Shown here piece by piece: positions 35,912-45,814 of a stretch of DNA of 64,000 nucleotides. The notes beneath the pieces were generated by a model. The model saw nothing but the letters and a program-made list of their open reading frames with translations, made no database searches and was not told the origin of the DNA. Source of the DNA: Duganella sp. CF402 (GTDB taxonomy: Bacteria; Pseudomonadota; Gammaproteobacteria; Burkholderiales; Burkholderiaceae_D); the NCBI RefSeq assembly GCF_900109645.1, contig NZ_FOBG01000002.1, forward strand, positions 372,001 to 436,000, read 5' to 3'. Every line of letters starts with the position of its first letter. Within the stretch, counting starts at the first letter, position 1. The position numbers and the translations under genes were made by a program.

Positions 35912-38839
35912 TTAGAACTTCACGTTGACGCCGAAGGTCGCGTAGCGACCGATAGCATCGTAGGCTTGCGGGAAGGTGTTGCCGCTGTCCATCGAGGTCG
36001 ACGATACGCCGGCGCCCACGATAGGTGGTTTCTTGTTAGCAGCATTGTTCACGCTCAGGTTGAAACGCAGGTTCTTGCTGTAGTTCCACACAGCCGACAG
36101 GTCAACATAGTTGTACGCTTCGATGTGCGAGAACTTCGGCAGGAAGGTGCCCGAACCTGGTTCTACGTCAACAGCGCTCTGATAACGCCAGTTGTAGCCC
36201 AGGGCGAACTGACCAACGTTCCAGGTGGTGCGCTGGCCGAACTTGCGTTTGTACACAGGCGCGGTGGTGCCGCCGATGTTGGCGCAAGCGGTCGAGTAGT
36301 AACCCAGGCAGTCACGATTGATCGAGGTCGGGGTGGCCTTGAAGTGGAAATCGTTGACTTGGTTGTACGCGAAGTTCAGATCGAACGAACCGAATTTCGG
36401 ATCGATGTTCAGGGTTTTCGCGGTCAGCTTGTAAGCCACGTTCACGTCGAAGCCGGCGGTCGACTGGGTACCCAGGTTCGACTGCGGCGTTGCCACACCT
36501 TTGGCCAGGGCGCCGTTGAAGGTACCGTTGGCTGGGTGACGGCCGATCAGAGCGCAATCGTCGTTGAAGGTGTAGGACGGATTGTTTTTGTAGCAACCAT
36601 CCAGCACGTCGGTGGTCGACTTGCTCGATACTGCCTTGTCGATTTCGATCTTGTAGTAGTCAACCGAGATCGCCAGCTTAGGCAGCGGCTCCCATACGAA
36701 GCCCAGGGTTTTGGTCTTGGCTTCTTCAGGGCCCAGCTTAGGATTGCCGCCGGTCTGGTTGTTGATCTGGTTCGACGACGGTGCCGGCAGCGAGCCGATT
36801 TCCGACACTGGCACACCGGTCAGGCGGCACAGGTTGGACAGGGTGCCTGCCTTGTTGGCGTCAGCCGTGTTGATGTTGGTGCCTTGGCAAGGGTCAGCTG
36901 CCAGGTTCGACAGGCCGGTCACCAGCGGTGCGTACAATTCGTTGACGTTTGGTGCGCGGGTTGCTTTCTGGGCATTGGCGCGGAAACGCAGCGCGTTGAT
37001 CGGCTGCCAGTCGCCACCAACTTTCCAGCTGCCGTAGCTGGTTTTGGTGCCCGAGTTGGTGAACTCGGTGCGACGATAGCCGAGCTCGGCGTTCAACGCT
37101 TTCACGAACGACTTGTCTTTGATCAGCGGGATGATCGATTCAGCCGAGTATTCACGCAGCTTGAATGCACCCTGGCTGTCCACGGCCGGCGCGCCCGAAC
37201 CCAGTACTTCACCCTGGATCTGCGACGGTGCGTCAGCGCGGGTTTGCGCCGAAACTTTACGCTCTTCCACGTTCATCGCCAGGTTGACCGGCTGGCCGGC
37301 CCAAGGGCTGACGAACTTGTTGCCGAAGTCGCCCGACAGCGAGCCCGACGCCACGGTCTGGGTCACGTTGACGCGCTGGATGGTGCTCTGGTTGATGAAG
37401 GCCAGCTGGGCAGGCGTGATGCTGCCGGCGCCGCCGAACACGTTCAGCGGTACGCAACCGTTGGCGGTGTTGGTGCAGGCGGTGGTGCTCACGGCGTTCA
37501 GCGCCTGGCCCACTTTCGACAGCGAACCCCAGTTCTGCTTCAGCTGGACCTGGTCGGCCGTGCCTTTGGTGTAGTACGCATCGTACACCCAGTCAAATGC
37601 CACATCGCCCTTGACACCGACGGTGTACTGCAGGGTTTTGTTGTCGAAGGCGTTGATACGCGGGCCCATCTCGACGAAGCGGCGGTTGACCGTCATCGGC
37701 ACCAGGGTGGTGTTACCCACGACGCAGTTGGCGGTTGGGATGCTGCGGCGTTCGCAAATCTGCTGGCGCGCGGCTTCCGGGATGTACGGGTTGCCGACCG
37801 GGACGTCGAACACGTTACCGAAGGTGCCCGATTCCGCCAGCGTCGACGCCACATTGGTGGTGGTGTAGAACACTTCGGTGTAGACGTCGGCGTGCTCGTT
37901 GACCTTGAAGTTGGCCATCGAGGTGGCTTGGGTACGTTCCAGGCCGGTGGCGTAGTAGTTCAGCGGGTTGGTGTTGTATGGAACGACCGGTTGCACCAGC
38001 TTGCCGGTGGTCGGGTCGATCTGCCACGAACCCGACAGCTTGTCGCTGCCTGGCGCGGTGCCCGAGCGTGGAACCGAGAAGGCCGATGGAATGGTGGTAC
38101 CGGAACCAGTGCCCAGACCCGTGGTCGAGCTCAGGCTGGTCACGCCGTAGGAACGGGAACCCTGGGTCACTGGATCGGACGAAGCCTTGCCGATGCTCAG
38201 CACCACGTTGCCGCGGCCGTCATCCAGGTTGGCGCCCCAGGTCAGGTCGGTGCGCTTGCGCTTGCCGTCGTGAGGACCGGTGGTCATGCCGTAGGAGGTG
38301 GTAGCGTCAAAGCCGCTGAAGTTTTTCTTCAGGTTGAAGTTGATCACACCGGCCACGGCGTCAGCGCCGTACACCACCGATGCGCCGCCGGTCAGCAGGT
38401 CAACGCGGCTCAGCAGAGCGATCGGGATGGCGTTGGTGTCGACCGTGCCGTTCAGGCTGAACGGCACCATGCGGCGGCCGTTGATCATCACCAGGGTGCG
38501 GTTGGCGCCCAAGCCGCGCAAGTCGATGGTCGCGCCACCAGCCGAGCCGTTGTTGGTGCCAGGACCAATCGAGGCCACGGCCACCGGCAGGGTCTTGATG
38601 AACTCTTCCACTGCCACTGGCTGGGAAGCTTTCATTTCCTCCGCAGTTACCGAAGCGATCGGGCTGGTCGACTGCATGCCCGGCGAGGTAATACGGGTAC
38701 CGGTCACTTGCACCGATTCGATTTTTTGCGGTGCAGCTTCCTGCGCAACGGCGTTGTGCATCATTGCGGTCATGCCCACCAGCATCGAGCCGGCGAACAC
38801 GGTGCGCAAGGTACGCGACATCATCTTCTCTTGAATCAT
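35912..38839 (-). CDS. TonB-dependent outer-membrane receptor, subfamily 4
   Basis: 975-residue TBDR. N-terminus MIQEKMMSRTLRTVFAGSML keeps the SRTLR.VFAG pattern of the other receptors, followed by a cleavage region HNAVAQ. Plug entry IESVQVTGTRI, then IDLRGLGANRTLVMINGRRMVP and VYGADAVAGVINFNL. Barrel ends YATFGVNVKF. At least five cysteine pairs in predicted loops. Start at 38839 has GGGAG 8 bases before it; an upstream ATG at 38884 lacks this. The transcript leader can form a hairpin (GCCCGG/CCGGGC, 38896-38920). Substrate unknown. Confidence 0.94.
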   Translation of the reverse strand: MIQEKMMSRTLRTVFAGSMLVGMTAMMHNAVAQEAAPQKIESVQVTGTRITSPGMQSTSPIASVTAEEMKASQPVAVEEFIKTLPVAVASIGPGTNNGSAGGATIDLRGLGANRTLVMINGRRMVPFSLNGTVDTNAIPIALLSRVDLLTGGASVVYGADAVAGVINFNLKKNFSGFDATTSYGMTTGPHDGKRKRTDLTWGANLDDGRGNVVLSIGKASSDPVTQGSRSYGVTSLSSTTGLGTGSGTTIPSAFSVPRSGTAPGSDKLSGSWQIDPTTGKLVQPVVPYNTNPLNYYATGLERTQATSMANFKVNEHADVYTEVFYTTTNVASTLAESGTFGNVFDVPVGNPYIPEAARQQICERRSIPTANCVVGNTTLVPMTVNRRFVEMGPRINAFDNKTLQYTVGVKGDVAFDWVYDAYYTKGTADQVQLKQNWGSLSKVGQALNAVSTTACTNTANGCVPLNVFGGAGSITPAQLAFINQSTIQRVNVTQTVASGSLSGDFGNKFVSPWAGQPVNLAMNVEERKVSAQTRADAPSQIQGEVLGSGAPAVDSQGAFKLREYSAESIIPLIKDKSFVKALNAELGYRRTEFTNSGTKTSYGSWKVGGDWQPINALRFRANAQKATRAPNVNELYAPLVTGLSNLAADPCQGTNINTADANKAGTLSNLCRLTGVPVSEIGSLPAPSSNQINNQTGGNPKLGPEEAKTKTLGFVWEPLPKLAISVDYYKIEIDKAVSSKSTTDVLDGCYKNNPSYTFNDDCALIGRHPANGTFNGALAKGVATPQSNLGTQSTAGFDVNVAYKLTAKTLNIDPKFGSFDLNFAYNQVNDFHFKATPTSINRDCLGYYSTACANIGGTTAPVYKRKFGQRTTWNVGQFALGYNWRYQSAVDVEPGSGTFLPKFSHIEAYNYVDLSAVWNYSKNLRFNLSVNNAANKKPPIVGAGVSSTSMDSGNTFPQAYDAIGRYATFGVNVKF

Positions 38840-39727
38840 TGTAAAACTCCCATTATTGAACTCCCTGGATGGGGAGAAACCCAACCCGATAACGCGCCCG
38901 GCTTTATTTAAAAACCGGGCACGTTTAAAAGGCCAGCCTGAAGGATTCTTTAAACCTGTGATTGATATTGCCTCGGGGCCGCTTGGCCTCTGGGTGATTA
39001 TCAGGGTGCTGAATCTCGCTTATTAACACCTGGCAAAATCGTGATTTGCAGGCGCAGTGCATGAAACCATTGCCTTGCCAAAACTGTCAACCGTGAAGGC
39101 GCAATGTTTCAAGAACACAACGAGAACCATTCTCGTCAACAATGCAAGTACTTTACGATTTGTTTTTTGCTGCACGACAGCAATTTTCGTTGCACGTTCG
39201 CTAATTCAATGTGTAACAACACTTTTATTCGTGCAAATATATGTAAAAACAAATTAAATGCCGTGTATTTTTGTAAAATCAGGTTTTTGTATTGCTCGAT
39301 CGAAATTGATTAAAGTGCAATATTTGTGCATCGCAGCATTGCGCGTGTGTCATTCTGGTTACAACAGCATGGTTAACAGTCGGGCTGCGTCATAAACCCC
39401 CTCACCGGAGAAAGTTTCCAGAAAGCACCGCCGTTGTATTCTCGCAACGCACTTTTTCAGTGCAGCCACGGCTAAATTGGTGCATATGCTTATGCAGTTT
39501 TCATTTTATAAATTAAGTTCTCGTTTTATTTAATGATTATTTAAAGCTGAATTAATCCGGCGGCAGGCGCCTTTAAAATAAGTGCGACCGTCAAACATAA
39601 TCATGCTGCGTCATTAGACCGGGCATGGCCGCTAGGGGTAAAATAGCGCCTGCGGCCGCTTCCCGAGGGGGATGGCCGCCCCGCTCTCCGCTAGCTACGG
39701 AGCCCTGTCACCCGCTGGAAATCCACC
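38840..39727. promoter_or_regulatory. 888-base AT-rich divergent intergenic region
   Basis: Longest non-coding stretch in the window; only short, weak ORFs. Contents seen: a leader hairpin for the sixth TBDR (38896-38920); a perfect dyad ACGAGAA-CCA-TTCTCGT (39120-39136); a second perfect dyad TTGCTG-CACGA-CAGCAA (39167-39183); several TTGCAC/GTGCAA words between 39175 and 39335, and AATTGGTGCA near 39475; a direct repeat GCTGCGTCAT at 39384 and 39605. On the right, a TAAAAT -10-like element near 39640 and GC-rich hairpins (GCGGCC/GGCCGC near 39652-39687, CTCCG/CGGAG near 39695-39711) form the leader of the next gene. No tRNA or known ncRNA was recognised. Confidence 0.6.
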
Positions 39728-41365
39728 ATGTTGAGACTGAACGAACTCAAGCTTCCGCTGAACCATACGGAAGCAGAACTGCCGGCCGCCATCATCGCGC
39801 GCCTGGGCATTGCCGCCGACGACCTGCTCGGCTTCACCATCTACAAGCGCAGCTACGACGCCCGCAAGAAAACCGCCATCGTGCTGATCTACTCGGTCGA
39901 CATCGAGGTGAACCACGAGGCCGCGCTGCTGCAGCGCCACCAGCACGACCTGCACATCATGCCGTCGCCGGACACCAGCTATAAATTCGTCGCCGACGGC
40001 GCGGCGCTGGCCGCCCAGCCCGGCTTCCAGCGCCCGGTGGTGATCGGCATCGGCCCGTGCGGCCTGCTGGCCGCGCTGATCCTGGCGCAAATGGGCCTGC
40101 GCCCGATCATCGTCGAGCGCGGCAAGATCGTGCGCGAGCGCACCGTCGACACCTTTGGTTTCTGGCGCCAGCGCAAGCTCAATCCGGAGTCGAACGTGCA
40201 GTTCGGCGAAGGCGGCGCCGGCACCTTCTCGGACGGCAAGCTGTACAGCCAGATCAAGGACCCGAAACACTACGGCCGCAAGGTGCTGACCGAGTTCGTC
40301 AAGGCCGGCGCGCCGGAGGAAATCATCTACGTCAGCAAGCCGCACATCGGCACCTTCCGCCTGGTCAAGATGGTGGAAGCCATGCGCGAAAACATCGAGG
40401 CGCTGGGCGGCGAATACCGCTTCGAGAGCAAGGTCACCGACATCGATATCGAGGAGACCGCCGACGGCCGCCAGGTGCGCGGCATCATGCTCGAAAGCGG
40501 CGAGAAGATTGTCACCAACCACGTGGTGCTGGCGATCGGCCACAGCGCGCGCGACACCTTCCAGATGCTGTACGACCGTGGCGTCTATGTCGAGGCCAAG
40601 CCGTTCTCGATCGGCTTCCGGGTCGAGCACCCGCAGTCGCTGATCGACACCTGCCGCTTCGGCCCCAACGCCGGCCACCCGATCCTGGGCGCGGCCGACT
40701 ACAAGCTGGTGCACCACGCCTCCAACGGCCGCGCGGTGTACAGCTTCTGCATGTGCCCGGGCGGCACGGTGGTGGCGGCGGCCTCCGAGCCGGGCCGCGT
40801 GGTGACCAACGGCATGAGCCAGTACTCGCGCAACGAGCGCAACGCCAACAGCGCCATCGTGGTCAGCATCTCGCCGGAAGTCGACTATCCGGGCCACCCA
40901 CTGGCCGGCGTCGCCTTCCAGCGCGAGCTCGAGGAGAAGGCCTTCCACCTGGGCGGCGGCACCTACAACGCGCCGGGCCAGCTGATGGGCGACTTCGTGG
41001 CCGGCAAGGCCTCGACCGAGTTTGGCGCGGTGGTGCCGTCGTACAAGCCGGGCATCACCCTGACCGACCTGGCGCAGATCCTGCCGGAGTATGCCGTGAC
41101 CGCGCTGCGCGAAGCCTTCCCGGCGTTCGACAAGCAAATCAAGGGCTACTTCAAGCATGACGCCGTGCTGACCGGCCTGGAGACGCGCACCTCGTCGCCG
41201 ATCCGCATCAAGCGCCACGACGACACGCTGCAAAGCCTGAACACCAAGGGCTTGTTCCCGGCCGGCGAAGGCGCCGGCTACGCGGGCGGCATCCTGTCGG
41301 CCGGCGTGGACGGCATCAAGGTGGCGGAAGCCGTGGCCCTGTCGCTGGCCGCCGAACTGGCCTAA
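39728..41365 (+). CDS. FAD-dependent dehydrogenase of the COG2509 type
   Basis: 545 residues. N-terminal ~95-residue cap (MLRLNELKLPLNHTEAELP...), then the dinucleotide-binding VIGIGPCGLLAALILAQMGLRPIIVERG at about 105-132 and FGEGGAGTFSDGKLYSQIKDP near 160-180. The C-terminal GLFPAGEGAGYAGGILSAGVDGIKVAEAVA is the second FAD-binding block. This is the widespread, uncharacterised flavoprotein family annotated as NAD(P)/FAD-dependent oxidoreductase or YtfP/HI0933-related; reaction unknown. A CMCPGG motif near 338 contains two Cys that could be redox active. Stop is 9 bases from the convergent kinase gene. Confidence 0.9.
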   Translation: MLRLNELKLPLNHTEAELPAAIIARLGIAADDLLGFTIYKRSYDARKKTAIVLIYSVDIEVNHEAALLQRHQHDLHIMPSPDTSYKFVADGAALAAQPGFQRPVVIGIGPCGLLAALILAQMGLRPIIVERGKIVRERTVDTFGFWRQRKLNPESNVQFGEGGAGTFSDGKLYSQIKDPKHYGRKVLTEFVKAGAPEEIIYVSKPHIGTFRLVKMVEAMRENIEALGGEYRFESKVTDIDIEETADGRQVRGIMLESGEKIVTNHVVLAIGHSARDTFQMLYDRGVYVEAKPFSIGFRVEHPQSLIDTCRFGPNAGHPILGAADYKLVHHASNGRAVYSFCMCPGGTVVAAASEPGRVVTNGMSQYSRNERNANSAIVVSISPEVDYPGHPLAGVAFQRELEEKAFHLGGGTYNAPGQLMGDFVAGKASTEFGAVVPSYKPGITLTDLAQILPEYAVTALREAFPAFDKQIKGYFKHDAVLTGLETRTSSPIRIKRHDDTLQSLNTKGLFPAGEGAGYAGGILSAGVDGIKVAEAVALSLAAELA

Positions 41366-41374
41366 TTTCGTGGC

Positions 41375-42739
41375 CTAAGCTCTGTCCCTTACCGGCAGCC
41401 GCAGCTTGAGGCGGCAGCCGGTGCCAGGCTCGCAGCCGGCCACCGCGACCTGCCCGCCCATCTGGTGCACAATCGTGTAGACGATGTGCATGCCCAAACC
41501 CGAACCACCCTGCCCGCGCTTGGTCGTGAAGAACGGCTCGAACAGGCGTTCGCGCACTTCCGGCGTCAGGCCGATGCCGTCATCGGCAAACTCCACCAGC
41601 AGCCAATAGGCGCCGCCTTCGAGCGCCATGCGCGCGCTCAGCGTCACCCTGCCTGGACCGCCGTTCGGGTAGGCGTGCTTGGCCGTGTTCATCAGCAGGT
41701 TGGACAACACTTGCGACCAGCGCCCGGCATCGAGCCGGGTGCGCAAGTCGTCCGCGATCTCGACCTCCACCGTGATGCCGACCTTGCGCAGCTCCGGCCC
41801 GTGCGCCGACACCACGCCCAGCGCATGCTCGCGCAAGGCCACCTCCGACACGTGCTCGCTGCCCTGGTCCACCGCCAGCTGCTTGAAGTTGCCGATCAAA
41901 TCGGCGGCGCGCGCCAGGTTGCGCTCGATCAGCTGGGCACCCTCGCGCAGGCGCTGCGCCGTGGCCTGCAGCTCGGAACGGCTGACGCGCTCGCCGGCGA
42001 CGCACTTGAGCAGGTCGTCGGCGTAGCTGACCATCGTCGAGGCGGCCGTCACCGCCACCCCGATCGGCGTGTTGACCTCGTGCGCCACGCCTGCCACCAG
42101 CGCCCCCAGCGCCACCATTTTCTCCTGCTCCACCAAGGTCGCCTGCGCCGCCAGCAAGGCCTCGGTGCGGCGCTGGACCTTGGCTTCCAGCTGCTGCTCG
42201 CGGTCCTGGTGCTGCAGCTCGGCCGAGCCGCGCGCGGCAAACATCGACAGCAGCGACAGCGCCAGCAGGCGCTTGTCCTCGGACATCGGTTTGGTGTCGA
42301 TGGCCGACAGGATGCCCAGCGTCTGCCCCTGGGTGTCGACCATCGGCATGCCGATGTAGCTCTCGGCCGCCATCTCGACCAGCAGGGTGTCTTGCGGGTA
42401 GTCGGCCTGGATGCCGCTGGCATGGAAGCACATGCACTGCGCGGTCACATCCTGGCACGGGGTGTGGCGCAGGCTGTAGTCCATATTGGGCAGGTAATCC
42501 TTGCCACCCCACACCGCCAGCGTGCGGATGCCCTCGTCGCCATCGTCCAGCCGGATGACGCGGCCGGCGATCACGTAGGTCACGTCCAACGCCTTGGCCA
42601 GGTCGCGCACCAGGATGCGCAGGAAGTCGTCGCCGCGCGCGCGCGCCGTGGAGTCGGTGATCGAGCGCAGCGCGACCTCGGCCAGCGTGCGCCCGTCGGC
42701 TGCATCGAACAGCGGCACTGCCTGTTTTGGTTCGCTCAT
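41375..42739 (-). CDS. GAF-domain sensor histidine kinase (orphan)
   Basis: 454 residues, no membrane segment, so cytoplasmic. An N-terminal GAF-type sensor (about 15-175, with TPCQDVTAQCMCFHASGIQADYP holding three Cys), a coiled coil (QHQDREQQLEAKVQRRTEALLAAQATLVEQEK, about 175-208), then the kinase with H-box GVAHEVNTPIGVA (His about 221), N-box NLLMNTAKHAYPNGG, and G-boxes DDGIGLTPEVRERLFEPFFTTKRGQGGSGLGMHIVY. No response regulator is adjacent, so its partner lies elsewhere. The Cys-rich part of the GAF could hold a metal or bilin-like ligand, but this is speculation. Confidence 0.9.
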   Translation of the reverse strand: MSEPKQAVPLFDAADGRTLAEVALRSITDSTARARGDDFLRILVRDLAKALDVTYVIAGRVIRLDDGDEGIRTLAVWGGKDYLPNMDYSLRHTPCQDVTAQCMCFHASGIQADYPQDTLLVEMAAESYIGMPMVDTQGQTLGILSAIDTKPMSEDKRLLALSLLSMFAARGSAELQHQDREQQLEAKVQRRTEALLAAQATLVEQEKMVALGALVAGVAHEVNTPIGVAVTAASTMVSYADDLLKCVAGERVSRSELQATAQRLREGAQLIERNLARAADLIGNFKQLAVDQGSEHVSEVALREHALGVVSAHGPELRKVGITVEVEIADDLRTRLDAGRWSQVLSNLLMNTAKHAYPNGGPGRVTLSARMALEGGAYWLLVEFADDGIGLTPEVRERLFEPFFTTKRGQGGSGLGMHIVYTIVHQMGGQVAVAGCEPGTGCRLKLRLPVRDRA

Positions 42740-43056
42740 GACCCGGCTCCCGGTGGCTCAGTCATCACATTGTATCGTTATTTATCAGCGTAAACATGGT
42801 TGAATGTTCGCGAAACTCGTAGCATGTTTTTGCTACAAACGGCCAAAATTTTTGTATTTTTGTGTAAAAAACGCGAAATTTCAGCCAAAAACCGCAGAAA
42901 GTGTTGTTTATTTCAAAGCTGTTACAGAGACACAATTGACCTTGGGCGCCACGAAGTGGTCTGATGACCTCGCCGTGAATAAATTCACTTATAGAATATT
43001 CATAGTGTAAGTTTCGATAATAAAGAGCCAAGAAACACCCCCCAAGGAGTTGATCA
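42740..43056. promoter_or_regulatory. Divergent region between histidine kinase and seventh TBDR
   Basis: 317 AT-rich bases, no gene seen. It holds an inverted repeat GTAGCA-TGTTTT-TGCTAC (42819-42836), a CCAC-GAA-GTGG dyad (near 42949-42959) and a near-symmetrical CACTTATAGAATATTCATAGTG (42986-43007) that may include the TBDR -10. The TBDR leader has ACACCC (43035-43040) followed by AAGGAG. Confidence 0.5.
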
Positions 43057-45762
43057 ATGATGATGGAAACTGTTTTGTCGCGTTCGCTGCGCGTGATGTT
43101 CGCGGGCAGCGCCGCACTGATGCTGGCACAACCAGCATTCGCCCAGGATGCGCCTATCCAGCGCGTCGAAATTACCGGTTCGGCAATCAAGCGTATCGAC
43201 GCTGAGACCGCCGTTCCTGTGACCGTAGTGAAGATGGCCGACCTGAAAAAGGAAGGCATCACCACGGTTGAGCAAGTCCTGGCCAACCTGAGCGTCTCGC
43301 AGTCGTCGCAAGGCACCAGCCAGGTGGTCGGTTCCGGCACCGGCGGCGCCTCGTTCGCCGACCTGCGCGGCATCGGCGCCAACAAGACCCTGATCCTGCT
43401 GAACGGCCGTCGCCTGGCCAACAATGCGCTGGACAGCTCGGCGCCCGACCTGAACATGATTCCATTCGCCGCGCTCGAGCGCGTTGAAGTGCTGCGTGAC
43501 GGCGCGTCCTCGCTGTACGGTTCGGACGCAGTGGGCGGCGTGATCAACTTCATCACCAAAAAAGACTACACCGGCGGCACCGTGACCGTTGGCGCAGACA
43601 ACCCGCAGCACGACGGCGGCTTCTCGAAGAACGCCAACATCGGCTACGGCTTCGGCGACCTGGACAAGGATGGCTTCAACATCTTCGCCATGTTCGACCA
43701 CCAGTCGCAACAGCGCATCGGCGGCCAGCAGCGTGATTTCAACACCCGCTACGCCGGCGGCCTGTCGGGTTCGACCAGCCCGGCCAACTACTACCAGACC
43801 GCCTCGGCCAACCCGGCCGGCCCTGGCTGCACCACCGGCACCAACCTGGTACCGGCCGGTGACGGTTCGTGCCTGATGACTACTTCGAGCTTCGTCGACT
43901 ACATCCCTAAGAGCAAGCGCAACACCGGCCTGATCAAGGGTACCTTCAAGCTGAACGAAAACCACGAGCTGGGCGTTGAGTTCCTGTCGACCGAAAGCAA
44001 GATCCAGAGCGGCATCGCGCCGGTCCCATACGGCGGCCTGTACATCAACCGCCTGCGTCCTGACGGCTCGCTCAATCCTTACTTCCCAGGCAACGGCAGC
44101 GTTCCAGCCTCTGTGACGCTGGACCCGGCCTACATGGACATCGGCGGCGCCAACACCGCCGGCGTCAAGCCAGGCTTCGTGCACGCCAAGTGGCGCGACC
44201 TGCCGAACGGCTCGCGTGCTGACGAAAACATCAACCGCCAGGAACGCCTGGTGGTGGAACTGAAAGGCACCGTGGCAGGCTGGGACTACCAGACCGCGCT
44301 GACCTACAACCAGAACAAGCTGAAAGAAAACCTGTACGGCTACTCCGATGGCGACATGATCACCAAAGGCGTGCTGGACGGCGTGATCAACGTGTTCGGC
44401 GCCCAGGACGCAGCCGGCACCGCGCTGCTGAACGCCGCCGCGCTGGACGGCAACATCATGAACGCCTACGGCCGCACCAAGGGCGCAGACTTCAAGATGA
44501 GCCGCGAAATCGGCGACTGGCTGAACACCGGCCACCAGGCTGCACTGGCCATCGGCGCCCAGTACGAACACCAGGAATTCCACAGCGCGGCCAACACCGC
44601 CTACGCTGCCAAGGTGATCGCCTCGACCGGTATCGATCCGAACACCCTGAACGAAGGCACCCGCAACGTGTCGGCGTTCTTCTCGGAACTGAACCTGCCG
44701 CTGCTGAAGAACCTGGACGTGACCGCCGCCGTGCGTTACGACAAATACAGCGACTTCGGCCACACCACGAATCCGAAGTTCGGCTTCACCTACCGTCCAG
44801 TGAACTCGCTGCTGCTGCGCGGTTCGTACTCGAAGGGCTTCCGCGCGCCTTCGCTGTATGAGCTGAACATGTCGGAAGCGTACACCAACTCCGGCAACAC
44901 CCTGAACGACCCGGTCAACTGCCCAGGCGGCGTACCGATCCCAGGCAAGTCGGCTGCGGCCAACTGCAAACAGCAGTTCCAGGTGCTGAACGGCGGTAAC
45001 ACTCACCTGCAACCAGAGCGTTCGAAGAACGGCAGCCTGGGTATCGTGTGGGAACCGATCAACAACCTGTCGGTCACCGCCGACTGGTGGTCGATCCGCC
45101 TGACCCAGCAGATCGCAACCCTGCAGGACTTCGACATCCTGACCGATCCGACGACCTTCGCGGCTTACTACCACCGCAATCCGTCGGGCGATCTGGCGAC
45201 CGATGGCTCGCAGTGCCCTAACCCGGTCACCTGCGGCTACATCGACACCCGTAACCAGAATCTGGGCGACCTGAACACCAACGGCGTCGACCTGTCGGCC
45301 AGCTACAAGCTGCGTACCTCGGCCTACGGCACCTTCACCTTCGCCGACAACGCGACCTGGGTGCACAAGTACGAGTACCAGAACTTCATCGGCGACGAAA
45401 TGCACCAGAACGTCGGCGCATTCTCGGGTAACCAGGTGATCTTCCGCTGGCAGAACACCCTGAACCTGGGCTGGAGCATGGGCAAGTACGCGGCTGGTCT
45501 GACCGGTCACTACAAGTCGGGCTACCAGGATCAGGAGCAGGAAGACCATCCAGGCCACCGCGTGGCGTCGTACACCACCTGGGATACCTACGTTGCGTAT
45601 CAGCCAATCAAGAGCCTGAGCCTGACCGCCGGCGTGCGTAACCTGTTCGACAAAGAACCACCACTGTCGTACCAGAGCGCCGTGTTCCAGGCAGGCTACG
45701 ATCCACGCTACACGGATCCAACCGGCCGCACCGCCTACGTGCGCGCTACCTACAACTTCTAA
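43057..45762 (+). CDS. TonB-dependent outer-membrane receptor, subfamily 2
   Basis: 901-residue TBDR. Signal peptide starts MMMETVLSRSLRVMFAGS and ends AFAQ. Plug: IQRVEITGSAIKRIDAETAVPVTVV, VVGSGTGGASFADLRGIGANKTLILLNGRRLA, LYGSDAVGGVINFIT. Barrel ends DPTGRTAYVRATYNF. Shares the GSGTGG...ADLRG block and C-terminal RYTDP.GRT with the receptor at 16167 and is its closest relative in the window. Loop cysteine pairs (GCTTG...SCLM, NCPGG...NCKQ, QCPNPVTC). AAGGAG lies 8 bases before the first of three ATG codons. Divergent from the orphan kinase; no evidence that they are linked functionally. Confidence 0.95.
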   Translation: MMMETVLSRSLRVMFAGSAALMLAQPAFAQDAPIQRVEITGSAIKRIDAETAVPVTVVKMADLKKEGITTVEQVLANLSVSQSSQGTSQVVGSGTGGASFADLRGIGANKTLILLNGRRLANNALDSSAPDLNMIPFAALERVEVLRDGASSLYGSDAVGGVINFITKKDYTGGTVTVGADNPQHDGGFSKNANIGYGFGDLDKDGFNIFAMFDHQSQQRIGGQQRDFNTRYAGGLSGSTSPANYYQTASANPAGPGCTTGTNLVPAGDGSCLMTTSSFVDYIPKSKRNTGLIKGTFKLNENHELGVEFLSTESKIQSGIAPVPYGGLYINRLRPDGSLNPYFPGNGSVPASVTLDPAYMDIGGANTAGVKPGFVHAKWRDLPNGSRADENINRQERLVVELKGTVAGWDYQTALTYNQNKLKENLYGYSDGDMITKGVLDGVINVFGAQDAAGTALLNAAALDGNIMNAYGRTKGADFKMSREIGDWLNTGHQAALAIGAQYEHQEFHSAANTAYAAKVIASTGIDPNTLNEGTRNVSAFFSELNLPLLKNLDVTAAVRYDKYSDFGHTTNPKFGFTYRPVNSLLLRGSYSKGFRAPSLYELNMSEAYTNSGNTLNDPVNCPGGVPIPGKSAAANCKQQFQVLNGGNTHLQPERSKNGSLGIVWEPINNLSVTADWWSIRLTQQIATLQDFDILTDPTTFAAYYHRNPSGDLATDGSQCPNPVTCGYIDTRNQNLGDLNTNGVDLSASYKLRTSAYGTFTFADNATWVHKYEYQNFIGDEMHQNVGAFSGNQVIFRWQNTLNLGWSMGKYAAGLTGHYKSGYQDQEQEDHPGHRVASYTTWDTYVAYQPIKSLSLTAGVRNLFDKEPPLSYQSAVFQAGYDPRYTDPTGRTAYVRATYNF

Positions 45763-45779
45763 TCTGAAGTTGCAGGCAT

Positions 45780-45810
45780 AAAAAATCCCGGCTTCGGCCG
45801 GGATTTTTTT
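45780..45810. terminator. Bidirectional terminator between seventh TBDR and corA
   Basis: Stem AAAAAATCCCGGC / GCCGGGATTTTTT with a TTCG tetraloop, between convergent genes. Confidence 0.95.
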
Positions 45811-45814
45811 TCGT

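Noticed and set aside
35966..38911. 981-codon plus-strand open frame opposite the sixth receptor
   Set aside because: Antisense to a complete TBDR gene, no recognisable domain.
39120..39136. ACGAGAA-CCA-TTCTCGT considered as a Fur box
   Set aside because: It is a perfect dyad and vaguely resembles GAGAATNATTCTC patterns, but it lacks the GATAAT hexamer repeats, so I list it only as an unassigned operator.
39057..39313. Two short overlapping ORFs in the 888-base intergenic region
   Set aside because: No ribosome site, AT-rich random composition and overlapping in two frames; not supported as genes, though the region is flagged for transcription tests.
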